DNA of 64,000 bases, taken from Pleomorphomonas sp. (lineage in GTDB: Bacteria; Pseudomonadota; Alphaproteobacteria; Rhizobiales; Pleomorphomonadaceae). The first letter of the stretch is position 1. Every line of letters begins with the position of its first letter. The translations under genes were made by a program, and so were the position numbers. The notes beneath the pieces were generated by a model that did not search any database, had not been told where the DNA came from, and saw only the letters and a program-made list of their open reading frames with translations. Shown in pieces: positions 35,038-43,850 of this stretch. The stretch spans positions 1-64,000 of the forward strand of contig JARKNW010000177.1 of NCBI GenBank assembly GCA_029976075.1. The letters are read 5' to 3'.

Positions 35038-36078
35038 TTAGGCGGCCCCCTCCGGTCGGCGGCAGCTGTCTCGCCAGATGAGCTCGGTGGCGATGGTCAC
35101 GCGCTTGACGTAATCGCGCCCGCTGAGCTGTTCCATCAGGAGGTCGAAGGCGTTTTCACCGATGCGCTCGGCCGGAATGCGAACGGTGGTGAGCGGCGGC
35201 GCCAGGAACTGGGCGGCCGGGATGTCGTTGAAGCTCGCCACGGCGATATCGGCAGGGATGCGCAAACCACGCTCTTGGATGGCCCGATAGGCGCCGATCG
35301 CCACGTTGTCGTTGGAGGTGACGACGATCTCCGGAAGATCCTTCTCTGCCATCAACTGGCAGGCAAGGCGGTAGCCGCTTTCAAAGCGAAGTTGCTCCGC
35401 AAGCAGGTAATGGGCGGGGTTGAAAAGCCCCTTCCTTTCGGTCCACTCCCTGAAGGTTTTGGCCCGTTCCTCGTTGGCCGGGTAGAGCACGTTGCCGGAA
35501 GGGCGGTCGTCGCCGAGGAAGCCAAAACGCCGGTAACCTGCGGCATGCAGTCGGTCGAGCAGGCGCGCCATGGCAAAGGAAAGATCGCAGGCGACAATGT
35601 CGAACTGGTCGATGTTCGGCGCAAAATCGGCCAGTACCAAGTTGGCGTTGATCTGCCGCACCCAGTCGATTTCGGCATCGGTGTGCATGCCGAGCGCAAT
35701 GATTCCGGCAGCGCCTTGAAGATCCTCGGCCGCCGGAAGCCCTGTTGATCGATAGATGATCTGGACTTCGACGCGGTTGGCGCGGGCGCGCGCCTCGATC
35801 CCCATGCGGACCCCGATATAATAGGGATCGGCCAGTTCTTCTTCCGGTCGCAGGAAATGGACGATGCCGATGCGGGCTCCGGCGTGGTCGGATTGCACCG
35901 GCAGCCGGTGTGGGCGCGGCCGATTGCGCGGCGTCTGATAATTGAGCGTCTCGGCGGTCTCGATGATTGCCTGCCGCTTCACTTCGGTGATCGACAGCGT
36001 CGTGTCGTAGTTGAGGACGCGCGAAACGGTGGCTGACGATACTCCGACCGCCTTGGCGATTTCCTTGATCGTGACCAT
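35038..36078 (-). CDS. LacI-family transcriptional regulator
   Basis: A 346-aa sugar-responsive regulator. The N-terminal helix-turn-helix TIKEIAKAVGVSSATVSRVLN is followed by a type I periplasmic-binding-like effector domain (from about 75, GARIGIVHFL) with VTSNDNVAIGAYRAIQERG and SFNDIPAAQFLAPPLTTVRIP. The start at ATG 36078 puts the HTH at residue 3, as usual. A TTG 27 bases upstream is unlikely. It lies upstream of the binding-protein gene in the same orientation, with palindromes in front of both, so autoregulation and control of the sugar operon are likely. Confidence 0.92.
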   Translation of the reverse strand: MVTIKEIAKAVGVSSATVSRVLNYDTTLSITEVKRQAIIETAETLNYQTPRNRPRPHRLPVQSDHAGARIGIVHFLRPEEELADPYYIGVRMGIEARARANRVEVQIIYRSTGLPAAEDLQGAAGIIALGMHTDAEIDWVRQINANLVLADFAPNIDQFDIVACDLSFAMARLLDRLHAAGYRRFGFLGDDRPSGNVLYPANEERAKTFREWTERKGLFNPAHYLLAEQLRFESGYRLACQLMAEKDLPEIVVTSNDNVAIGAYRAIQERGLRIPADIAVASFNDIPAAQFLAPPLTTVRIPAERIGENAFDLLMEQLSGRDYVKRVTIATELIWRDSCRRPEGAA

Positions 36079-36150
36079 CCGCGCACTCTCAGCCGGTTTG
36101 CCCAAACACTGATCGACCGTATCAGTCTACGGCGAAACGACCATTTCGGG

Positions 36151-36166
36151 TAGTAAAGTTTTACTA
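36151..36166. promoter_or_regulatory. Candidate operator upstream of the LacI-family gene
   Basis: TAGTAAAGTTTTACTA (arms of 7, centre of 2) lies 73 bases upstream of the lacI-type start. CGGGT and ACCCG flank it, extending the symmetry. Its arms match those of the site at 34879. Confidence 0.55.
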
Positions 36167-36309
36167 AATCACCCGAAAGGTGGATGCCGATTGGCCGGCA
36201 TCTGCCGCTTGCTGCCGAGGAAGCCAATGGGCAAGCGGGGTTTCTGTTACTCGCAAATGTCTGTCAGTGTAAAGGCTTGGCCCGTGCCGGCCATGATCCC
36301 GGCTAACGA

Positions 36310-36744
36310 TCACTGCCAGGCAACGAGCACGGCGCCGGCGGCGATCAGCACTACGCCGATGGTTCCCTGCGGTGAGAGGCGTTCCCCGAGGAACAGCACC
36401 GCAAAGATGGATACGAGCACCACCGACAGCTTGTCGACCGGAGCGACGCGCGCCGCATCGCCGATTTTGAGGGCCCGGAAGTAGCAGAGCCAGGACGCGC
36501 CGGTGGCAAGGCCCGACAAGATCAGGAACAGCCAGGTGCGACCGGGAACGGCAGAGATCTGACCGATCCCGTCGCTGCTCGCTACGACAAGGGCGGCAAA
36601 CACCAGCACCACGGCGGTGCGAATGAGCGTTGCGAGGTCGGAGCCGATCGCCTCGACGCCCACTTTTGCAAGGATGGCGGTCGCCGCCGCGAACACGGCT
36701 GACAGGACAGCCCAGGTCTGCCAGAGCTGAACAAGGCTTTTCAT
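36310..36744 (-). CDS. Single-domain EamA/DMT-type membrane transporter
   Basis: A 144-aa protein with five hydrophobic helices, i.e. one EamA half, whereas most DMT-family exporters have two halves in about 300 aa. [24 protein letters not shown] is the characteristic EamA segment. Such half-size members are thought to act as dimers. The substrate is unknown. ATG 36744 follows AAGGA; an upstream extension is Arg-rich and not membrane-like. It is divergent from the GST gene. Confidence 0.85.
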   Translation of the reverse strand: MKSLVQLWQTWAVLSAVFAAATAILAKVGVEAIGSDLATLIRTAVVLVFAALVVASSDGIGQISAVPGRTWLFLILSGLATGASWLCYFRALKIGDAARVAPVDKLSVVLVSIFAVLFLGERLSPQGTIGVVLIAAGAVLVAWQ

Positions 36745-36887
36745 GCCATGAAGTCCTTTCCGGATCGCCTGTGAAAGTAACATGCGCAAGACGCTTGGGG
36801 ATGGATTTCCTTCATCGGCGAGCGGCGCGGGCGATTGCCAAAGCGGGTCGAAGGCGCGAGAGTGCCGCCGCAATCGAGGGCTTCGTC

Positions 36888-37541
36888 ATGCTGACTATCT
36901 ACGGTGTCTACAAATCGCGCGCCTCGCGCCTTTACTGGCTCGCCGAGGAGCTTGGGTTCGCCTTTCGCAAGGAGCCGGTGATTCAGGCTCGCAAGGTGGC
37001 GGATCCGCTCGCGGTTGGTGCGCCGCTCAATACCAAGACGCCTTCCTTCCTGGCGGTCAATCCGATGGGACAGATTCCCACCATCGATGACGATGGCTTG
37101 GTCCTCAACGAGTCGCTCGCCATTCTGCTCTATCTCGCCAAGAAACATGGCGGGCCGCTGGCACCTGCCGATCTCGCCGAGGAAGGCCGGATGCTGCAGT
37201 GGCTGTTCTGGGGCGCCACCGCCGTGGAAACGATCACCATTCTTGTAACCCAGGGCGATGAACGCGGCGATTGGCAGACCGAAGCCGGCAAGGCGAAGCT
37301 CGTCGGCATCGGGGAAGCCTTGAAGCGGCCGTTTGCCGCTTTCGAGACCCATCTGGCCGGTACCGACTACGCCGTCGGCGATCGTTTCACCGTCGTCGAT
37401 TTGGGCCTCACCGAAATCATTCGCTATGCGCAAGGGCACCCACAGCTGTTTAACGGCTTCCCGAAGGTGAAGGCCTGGCTCGAGCGTTGTCAGGCGCGGC
37501 CAGGCTTCAAGGCCATGTGGGCGAAGCGCGATGCCGAGTAA
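36888..37541 (+). CDS. Glutathione S-transferase family protein
   Basis: A 217-aa cytoplasmic GST. The thioredoxin-like N-terminal domain shows [16 protein letters not shown] and [13 protein letters not shown], with the cis-Pro and the [13 protein letters not shown] glutathione-binding Glu-Ser. The C-terminal helical domain holds the N-capping box region [12 protein letters not shown]. The start at ATG 36888 gives the standard N-terminus. The substrate cannot be told. It lies 74 bases before cysQ in the same orientation. Confidence 0.9.
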   Translation: MLTIYGVYKSRASRLYWLAEELGFAFRKEPVIQARKVADPLAVGAPLNTKTPSFLAVNPMGQIPTIDDDGLVLNESLAILLYLAKKHGGPLAPADLAEEGRMLQWLFWGATAVETITILVTQGDERGDWQTEAGKAKLVGIGEALKRPFAAFETHLAGTDYAVGDRFTVVDLGLTEIIRYAQGHPQLFNGFPKVKAWLERCQARPGFKAMWAKRDAE

Positions 37542-37614
37542 GATGGTGATCGGTTGACGGCGTCCTCACGCGCTGTCAGATGGCGCCTGTCCTTCATCCC
37601 GTCGGGAACCTAGT

Positions 37615-38442
37615 ATGACCATCGCCACTTCAGGGCTGCTCGACGGGCTGGTTGCTGCATCGATCGAGGCCGGACGCATCATCATGGATGTCTACGCCCG
37701 GCCGATCGATGTTGCCTTCAAGGCCGATGCATCGCCGGTGACCGAGGCCGACGGTTTGGCCGAGCAGGTGTTGCTCGCCGCGCTGGAACGTCTCGCTCCC
37801 GGCGTGCCGGTCGTCGCCGAAGAGAGCGTCTCGGCCGGTCGGGTGCCGGTCACCGCCGACTGCTTCTTTCTTGTCGACCCCCTCGACGGGACCAAGGAGT
37901 TCATTCATCGCAACGGCGAGTTCACCGTCAATGTCGCCCTTGTCGAAATGGGGGTGCCAGTGGCGGGTATCGTCTATGCACCGGCGATTGGCCGTCTGTT
38001 TGCCGGCGGACCCGATGGGGCTCATGAAGTTGCCGTCGGTGACGGTCACCTGGCCGGGGCGTGGCGTGCGATCGGCGTGCGGCAGGTACCTCGGGAGGGG
38101 GCGACGCTTCTTCTGTCGCGCAGTCATGGGACGGCGGCAACCGAGGCGTTTCGGCCGACTGTCGCCGTGGCTGGCCGGCGGGTGATCGGCTCATCGCTGA
38201 AGTTCTGCCTGATCGCAGCCGGCGAGGGGGATATCTACCCGCGCTTCAGTCCCACCATGGAATGGGATACGGCGGCCGGTGATGCTGTGTTGAGAGCCGC
38301 CGGAGGCACCACGGTGCTGCCCGATGGTGGAGCTTTCCTCTATGGCAAGCGAGACCGCCGGGACCTTGCCGATTTTGCCAACTCGTCGTTCATTGCCGCA
38401 TCCGATCGGCGCCTTGTTGCGTTTAGCCACAATCTGGCGTGA
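37615..38442 (+). CDS. cysQ: 3'(2'),5'-bisphosphate nucleotidase
   Basis: Hydrolyses adenosine 3',5'-bisphosphate (PAP) to AMP, removing a by-product of sulfate assimilation. This 275-aa member of the inositol monophosphatase superfamily has the metal-binding motifs: VAEESV, VDPLDGTKEFIHRNGEF (the classic CysQ block) and EWDTAAGDAVLRAAGG near the C-terminus. The order is normal and the length is typical. An AGE-family epimerase gene follows 24 bases later, as in some Rhizobiales. Confidence 0.92.
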   Translation: MTIATSGLLDGLVAASIEAGRIIMDVYARPIDVAFKADASPVTEADGLAEQVLLAALERLAPGVPVVAEESVSAGRVPVTADCFFLVDPLDGTKEFIHRNGEFTVNVALVEMGVPVAGIVYAPAIGRLFAGGPDGAHEVAVGDGHLAGAWRAIGVRQVPREGATLLLSRSHGTAATEAFRPTVAVAGRRVIGSSLKFCLIAAGEGDIYPRFSPTMEWDTAAGDAVLRAAGGTTVLPDGGAFLYGKRDRRDLADFANSSFIAASDRRLVAFSHNLA

Positions 38443-38466
38443 TCCATTTTCTTGAGGAGATTTGTC

Positions 38467-39639
38467 GTGAGTCATTCCGAAGCTCAGCATGAGCTCGCCG
38501 CCGTTACCGAAGAGCTCAAATCCTGGCTGATGACCGAGGCTTTGCCGATCTGGTGGGCGTTCGGTGTCGACCACGTCAATGGCGGCTATCACGAAGTCCT
38601 TGGACTGCGTTGCGAGATCACGCCAGCGCCGCGCCGGGTGCGCGTGACGGCGCGCCAGATCTTCACCTTCGCGCTCGCCGGCCGGCTTGGCTGGACCGGC
38701 CCTTGGGAGCGCACGGTGGAGGAGGGGCTCGATTACTTCCTTGAGAAATGCGTGCTGCCCAATGGGGCCGTTCGCATGGTGACCAATGCCGACGGCTCCC
38801 CCAAGGACGATACCTTCTGCCTTTACGATCAGGCCTTCGCGCTGTTCGCGCTGGCGGCGGCTGCGTCGGTGGTCCAGGATCGCTCGGCAGTGGAGGCCGC
38901 CGCCGTCAAGCTCCGGACGCTGTTGATGGCGGAGTACAAGAACCCGATCGCCGGGTTCGAGGAGTCCAATCCGCGTTCGTTGCCGCTCAAGGCCAACCCG
39001 CACATGCACATGTTCGAAGCCTGTCTTGCCTGGGAAGAGGTGGGCGGTGACGAGACCTGGAGCCGGCTTGCCGACGAGATCGCCGAGCTTTGCCTCGGCA
39101 AGTTCCTCGATCCGAAGGAAGGCTGGCTCAAGGAGTTCTTCAACGCCGACTGGTCGGTCGTCGGCGGTGTCGAGGGGCGGATCTGCGAGCCGGGCCATCA
39201 GTTCGAATGGGCTTGGCTGCTCACCCGCTGGGGCACGTCGCGCAAGCGTCCGGATGCCGTCGCCGCCGCGCGGCGCCTTTGCGATCTGGGCGAGGCGCAT
39301 GGCATCAACGTGCCGCAGCAGGTGGCGATCATGGGCATCCTCGACGATCTGTCGATCCATGACGGCACGGCGCGCATGTGGTCGCAGACCGAGCGGATGA
39401 AGGGGAATGTGGCTCTTGCTGCCGTGGCCGCCGATGAGGCGGACCGCGATGCTCACCTGCGCAAGGTGGTGACGGCAGCGCGTTCGCTGCAGCGCTATTT
39501 CGAGGTTGACACGCCCGGCCTGTGGCGCGACCGCATGAATCCCGACGGTTCCTTCGTGATCGAGCCGGCTCCGGCATCGACCTTCTACCACATCATCTGT
39601 GCCATCGACGAGGTTGGGAAGTATATCGCAGCCCACTGA
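38467..39639 (+). CDS. AGE-family sugar epimerase/isomerase
   Basis: A 390-aa (alpha/alpha)6-barrel protein of the N-acylglucosamine 2-epimerase family, which includes mannose isomerases, cellobiose 2-epimerases and YihS. Conserved segments include RVRVTARQIFTFALAGRLGW, NPHMHMFEACLAWEE and CEPGHQFEWAWLL, which supply the catalytic-type His and Arg residues. GAGGAG lies 10 bases before GTG 38467, which decides that start over a TTG 15 bases upstream. Mannose isomerase or mannose-6-phosphate-isomerase-like activity is most likely; the residues do not fix the substrate. Confidence 0.88.
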   Translation: MSHSEAQHELAAVTEELKSWLMTEALPIWWAFGVDHVNGGYHEVLGLRCEITPAPRRVRVTARQIFTFALAGRLGWTGPWERTVEEGLDYFLEKCVLPNGAVRMVTNADGSPKDDTFCLYDQAFALFALAAAASVVQDRSAVEAAAVKLRTLLMAEYKNPIAGFEESNPRSLPLKANPHMHMFEACLAWEEVGGDETWSRLADEIAELCLGKFLDPKEGWLKEFFNADWSVVGGVEGRICEPGHQFEWAWLLTRWGTSRKRPDAVAAARRLCDLGEAHGINVPQQVAIMGILDDLSIHDGTARMWSQTERMKGNVALAAVAADEADRDAHLRKVVTAARSLQRYFEVDTPGLWRDRMNPDGSFVIEPAPASTFYHIICAIDEVGKYIAAH

Positions 39640-39683
39640 TTGCAAAAGGCTTTTGTGGTTTTTTGAGGTTCAGATTCAATGTG

Positions 39684-39719
39684 AGCCGCCTTGCTACGGT
39701 AGTCCCCGGCAGGGCGGCT
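39684..39719 (+). terminator. Probable terminator after the epimerase gene
   Basis: AGCCGCCTTGC (39684-39694) pairs with GCAGGGCGGCT (39709-39719), with one G-T wobble, around a 14-base loop, followed by TCTTC. It lies 45 bases past the epimerase stop and 143 bases before the next gene. Confidence 0.5.
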
Positions 39720-39861
39720 TCTTCATGTTGAGATTCCGATTCAACTCTCGTCCTGGCGAGAAGAGTCTGGTGGATCGCCTAAGTGCCTGATCCTCGATGC
39801 TTGCGCGGACCGCGATTGTGAGTTCAAGTGCGGACGGAGGAAGCGTTACGAAGAGGTAACC

Positions 39862-41451
39862 ATGGGAGGTGCGGCGGACGGTCGCCTGTATGGGCAGCCC
39901 ATGTCGGAATCGGGGCTCGATGCAGCGTTCATCGAGCGGTCGTTGTTCGATGCGCTGATCGATATCGCCGAAACCGATCCCGATCTTCCTGTCATCGAGG
40001 ACCAGAACCGACAGCCGGTAACCCGCCGCAACCTGCTGCTTGCCGCCTGCGTACTCGGCCGCCGTCTTGCAACGGTCAGTCGAAGAGGCGATCGGGTCGG
40101 GTTGTTGTTGCCCAACGTCAACGGCGTTGCGATCGCCTTCTTCGCGTTGCTTGCCTACGGGCGGACGCCGGCGCTGCTCAACTTCACCGCTGGCAGTCAC
40201 GGTCTCAACGGCGCCATCAAGGTCGGAGCCATCCGGACCGTCATCACGTCCAGCGCCTTCGTGAAGACGGCCAAGCTCGAGCAGGTGGTCGACGACCTCA
40301 AGGACAAGGTTCGCATCGTCTATCTTGAGGATGTCAGGGCTGGTCTTTCGCTGCTCGACAAGGTCGTGGGCGCTGCCTACGCCCGTTGGGCGCGGGTGGC
40401 GCACCGGGCTTACCGGCGAGCGCCGCGCGATATCGCCGCCGTGTTGTTCACTTCGGGTACCGAGGGCGCTCCCAAGGGGGTAGGGCTCACCGCCACCAAC
40501 TTCCTGTCCAACGTCGCGCAGATCCTGGCGCTATACCCATTCCACCCCGACGACACACTGTTCAACGCCCTGCCGGTGTTTCATTCCTACGGCCTTACCG
40601 CCGGGTTGTTCCTGCCAGTCTTCGGGCGCTTCAAGTCCTTCCTCTACCCGTCGCCACTGCACTACAAGGTCATTCCCGGCCTCGTGCGCGACAGCAACTC
40701 GACGGTGTTGCTGTCCACCGACACCTTTGCCGCCGGTTGGGCACGGGCGGCCGAGGATGGCGACTTCAACAAGGTGCGCCTCACCATTCTTGGTGCCGAG
40801 CGGGTCAAGGAGCAGACGCGGGCCCTGTGGATGGACCGGTTCGGCGTGGTGTTGAACGAGGGCTATGGGGCGACCGAGTGTGCTCCCGTGTTGTCGGTCA
40901 ACTATCCGGGTAGCTTCCGAGATGGGACGGTTGGTCGCTTGCTGCCGGGTATCGAGGCGAGGCTCGATCCGGTGCCGGGGCTTGAGATTGGCGGTCGTCT
41001 GCATGTGCGGGCTCCCAACATCATGGCCGGCTATTATCTCGCCGACCAGCCGGGCGAACTGAAGCACAACGATCCTGACGGCTGGTACGACACCGGCGAT
41101 ATCGTGTCGATCGATGACGATGGCTTCGTCACGCTTCTCGGGCGTGCCAAGCGCTTTGCCAAGGTCGGTGGGGAAATGATCTCGCTCGCCGCCGTCGAGG
41201 CTTTCGCTGCGGCCATCTGGCCTAACTCGTCACATGCCGTCGTCGCCGTCTCCGACCCGCGCAAGGGTGAAGCCCTGGTGTTGGTCACCGATGCCGGTGA
41301 TGCCACCGTCGAAGCCCTCACAGCCTATGCCCGGGAGCACGGTGTTCCGGAGCTGCAGATCCCGCGCAAGATCGTCAAAACCTACGCACTGCCTGTGCTC
41401 GGCACCGGCAAAATGGACATTGCAGCCATCGAGCAGATGGCCCGTTCCTGA
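39862..41451 (+). CDS. AMP-binding acyl ligase resembling the Aas C-terminal half
   Basis: A 529-aa ANL-superfamily adenylate-forming enzyme. The P-loop LFTSGTEGAPKGVGLT, the LNEGYGATECAPVLSVN block, WYDTGDIVSIDDDGFV and the final GTGKMD Lys-loop are all present. The best resemblance is to the acyl-ACP synthetase half of Aas (acyl-[ACP]-phospholipid O-acyltransferase). The usual N-terminal acyltransferase and, in many Rhizobiales, the MFS domain are missing from this gene and from its neighbours. It would activate a fatty acid with ATP for transfer to ACP or CoA. ATG 39862 follows AGAGGTAACC, a good site. A conserved-looking Met at residue 14 is the alternative. Confidence 0.88.
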   Translation: MGGAADGRLYGQPMSESGLDAAFIERSLFDALIDIAETDPDLPVIEDQNRQPVTRRNLLLAACVLGRRLATVSRRGDRVGLLLPNVNGVAIAFFALLAYGRTPALLNFTAGSHGLNGAIKVGAIRTVITSSAFVKTAKLEQVVDDLKDKVRIVYLEDVRAGLSLLDKVVGAAYARWARVAHRAYRRAPRDIAAVLFTSGTEGAPKGVGLTATNFLSNVAQILALYPFHPDDTLFNALPVFHSYGLTAGLFLPVFGRFKSFLYPSPLHYKVIPGLVRDSNSTVLLSTDTFAAGWARAAEDGDFNKVRLTILGAERVKEQTRALWMDRFGVVLNEGYGATECAPVLSVNYPGSFRDGTVGRLLPGIEARLDPVPGLEIGGRLHVRAPNIMAGYYLADQPGELKHNDPDGWYDTGDIVSIDDDGFVTLLGRAKRFAKVGGEMISLAAVEAFAAAIWPNSSHAVVAVSDPRKGEALVLVTDAGDATVEALTAYAREHGVPELQIPRKIVKTYALPVLGTGKMDIAAIEQMARS

Positions 41452-42453
41452 GATGGCCTAAACGCACAACGTCGGAAGTGCTTGGTCGGACTCTGGTCTT
41501 TGCGATGTGAGGTTGTGCCAAATGTGATCAATTCATTGATCGGTAACGGTTCCATGAGACTCTTCATGCGAGCCCAAAGATTGAACGCACAACCAAAAGT
41601 AATCATAACAAGTCGGTTGAAGCCGTTTAGGAACTGGTTGAAGAAGGCATAAAAATTTATGATTAACAAAAGCTTGAATGGCTTTGTTAATCTGGGGTGT
41701 TAGATTCCGCGCGCCTTTCGACTCCGCAGTTGCCGCAGCACTTGCAGATCGTCGAGAAAAATCAGCAAATACAAGGAATTGCCCCAGCATCCTCTAGGAT
41801 GCCGTGCGATTTCGGTCTGTTTTTTCACCAGCAGAAATCAGGGCGCAATCGACCCCTAATTCGTCAGAAATGCCTTCTTTTTCAAACTCCCCAAGCAAGG
41901 TCGAGGCTTCTTTCTGTGCGAAGGTACCCGACGTTGCCGTGTCTTGATTCTCGGCGCCGACCGCAACCAAAGAGAGTCCGGTGCGTCGCCGCTTGAGACA
42001 ATGAATCAAAACCGAAGGGGCCAATCAAGCTCAAATAGGAGTCATTTCAAGCTGTTGGTCGCGACGCTTTGCCCAACTTCGAGTCATGACAAGCTGATGC
42101 TGTGAATCGGCTTCCGCACCGAACCGGTTGAAGGCCGCCGACCGCCTGCTACGCAGTCCGAGGACTGCCACCACCCGTCTGCAAACCAGCGTCGCTCTTC
42201 AGGTTGTCCGGAGGTGGGACGGAGGCGTGAGGATATGAGCAGAGTGGTCGGGTCCATCTTGCCGACGCTTCAACTGTGCAAGTTGACGAAGCATCGCGGC
42301 ATAATGCGGATGGACTTTTGTGTAGGTCGCACAGAGACACTCTCCAGCTTGAACCTTATTCTGAAAATGCCCTGTTTGGATGTTCCGAGGCGAACATCGG
42401 GGACGGCGATGCACCAGGGCATCGTGGGGGAAAACTTGCTCAGGGAGTGAGAT
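41452..42453. other. 1-kb stretch with no recognisable gene, lower GC
   Basis: Small open frames on both strands (such as 41533-41790 minus, 41697-41996 plus and 42214-42450 plus) have no convincing start signals, and their products match nothing I know. About 41520-42060 is noticeably less GC-rich than the flanking backbone. I see no tRNA, IS end or terminator. The only clear structure is a direct repeat at 42039-42096. The last 100 bases should hold the promoter of the MFS gene. Confidence 0.5.
42039..42096. promoter_or_regulatory. Direct repeat GAGTCATNNCAAGCTG spaced by 42 bp
   Basis: GAGTCATTTCAAGCTG (42039-42054) and GAGTCATGACAAGCTG (42081-42096) are identical except at two adjacent positions, and are 42 bases apart start to start, four helical turns. 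They lie 360-415 bases upstream of the MFS/glycerate kinase/CdaR cluster. They could be regulator binding sites, CdaR being the obvious local candidate. Confidence 0.5.
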
Positions 42454-43767
42454 ATGAGCACCACCGTGACATCCGGCGGGTTGGGCGCGAGCACGATTGA
42501 CGCGACCTACAAGAAGGTGGCCTTGCGGCTGATCCCGTACATCTTCGTCTGCTATCTCTTCAACTATCTCGACCGCGTCAACGTGGGCTTCGCCAAGCTC
42601 CAGATGCTGGACGACCTCGGTCTCAGCGAGACGGCCTATGGCCTCGGCGCCGGTATCTTCTTCCTCGGCTACGTGGCTTGCGGCGTGCCGAGCAACCTGA
42701 TGCTGCACCGCTTTGGCGCCCGCCGCTGGATCGCGCTGATCATGGTGGTCTGGGGCCTTCTGTCCACCAGCCTGCTGTTCGTGCGCACCGCCGAAGGCTT
42801 CTATCTTCTGCGCTTCCTGACCGGTGCCGCCGAGGCCGGTTTCTTCCCCGGCATCGTTCTCTACCTCACCAAGTGGTTCCCATCGGCCCGTCGCGGTCAG
42901 GTGATGGCGCTGTTCATGTCGGCCATACCATTGTCCGGCGTTCTGGGTGGTCCGTTCTCAGGCTGGATTCTCGGCCACTTCACCGGAGGGCAGGCCGGCA
43001 TGCATGCCTGGCAATGGCTGTTCCTGTTGCAGGGCCTGCCGACGGTGGTACTTGGCCTCGGTATCCTCGCTGTGCTCAGCAACGGCATCGACGATGCGAG
43101 CTTCCTGTCGACCGATGAAAAGGCCTCGCTCCGGCGGGCGCTGGTCGAGGATGACAAGAACCGTCCAAGCACGGTGTCCGACAGCTTTGCCGCCGTCATT
43201 CGCAACTCGGGCGTCTGGGCGCTGGGCGTGATCTACTTCTCGATCCAGAGCGGCGTCTACATGATCAATTTCTGGCTGCCCTCGATCATCAAGGCGAGCG
43301 GTCAGACCGATCCTGCCCTGGTGGGCTGGCTGAGCGCCATTCCCTACCTTGCCGCCTGCGTGTTCATGTTGTTCGTCGGCCGTTCGGCGGACCGCCATCG
43401 GGAGCGTCGGCTGCATCTCGCCGTTCCCATGCTGATGGGCGTCGGTGGTCTGCTGGTTGCCGCCAACTTCTCGTCGAGCCCGACGATCGCGCTGATCGGC
43501 CTTACCATCGCCACCATGGGTGCGCTCACCGGCCTGCCGATGTTCTGGCCGATCTCCGGCGGCTACCTGTCACCGGCCGCGGCGGCTGGCGGCCTCGCGC
43601 TGATCAACTCCATCGGTCAGATCGCCGGCTTCGTCAGTCCCTACATGGTCGGCTGGATCAAGGACATGACCCAGAGCACGGACACGGCACTCTACATCCT
43701 GGCCGCGATCATTCTGGTCGGCGTGGTCCTGGTGCTGCGTATTCCCGGCAGGCTGGTCAACCGGTAA
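42454..43767 (+). CDS. MFS transporter, anion:cation symporter type
   Basis: A 437-aa, 12-helix major facilitator of the ACS (phthalate/glucarate/tartrate) family. YLFNYLDRVNVGFAKLQM in the first helix-loop and GFFPGIVLYLTKWFP in helix 4-5 are diagnostic of that family. It probably imports an organic anion such as tartrate, glucarate, galactarate or glycerate. GGGAG precedes ATG 42454. The following genes, glycerate kinase and a CdaR-type regulator, support use of a sugar-diacid- or glycerate-type compound. Confidence 0.9.
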   Translation: MSTTVTSGGLGASTIDATYKKVALRLIPYIFVCYLFNYLDRVNVGFAKLQMLDDLGLSETAYGLGAGIFFLGYVACGVPSNLMLHRFGARRWIALIMVVWGLLSTSLLFVRTAEGFYLLRFLTGAAEAGFFPGIVLYLTKWFPSARRGQVMALFMSAIPLSGVLGGPFSGWILGHFTGGQAGMHAWQWLFLLQGLPTVVLGLGILAVLSNGIDDASFLSTDEKASLRRALVEDDKNRPSTVSDSFAAVIRNSGVWALGVIYFSIQSGVYMINFWLPSIIKASGQTDPALVGWLSAIPYLAACVFMLFVGRSADRHRERRLHLAVPMLMGVGGLLVAANFSSSPTIALIGLTIATMGALTGLPMFWPISGGYLSPAAAAGGLALINSIGQIAGFVSPYMVGWIKDMTQSTDTALYILAAIILVGVVLVLRIPGRLVNR

Positions 43768-43850
43768 GCTGATCGCCGGGGGAGGATTCCCCCGGCCCTC
43801 CATCCGGCACGGTCACCGTATTAGCCTTCTCAATCAATGAGGACCCGGCG

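Noticed and set aside
38191-39645. Open frame of 484 codons antisense to cysQ and the epimerase gene
   Set aside because: Mirror frame without motifs. The plus-strand genes have ribosome-binding sites and family motifs.
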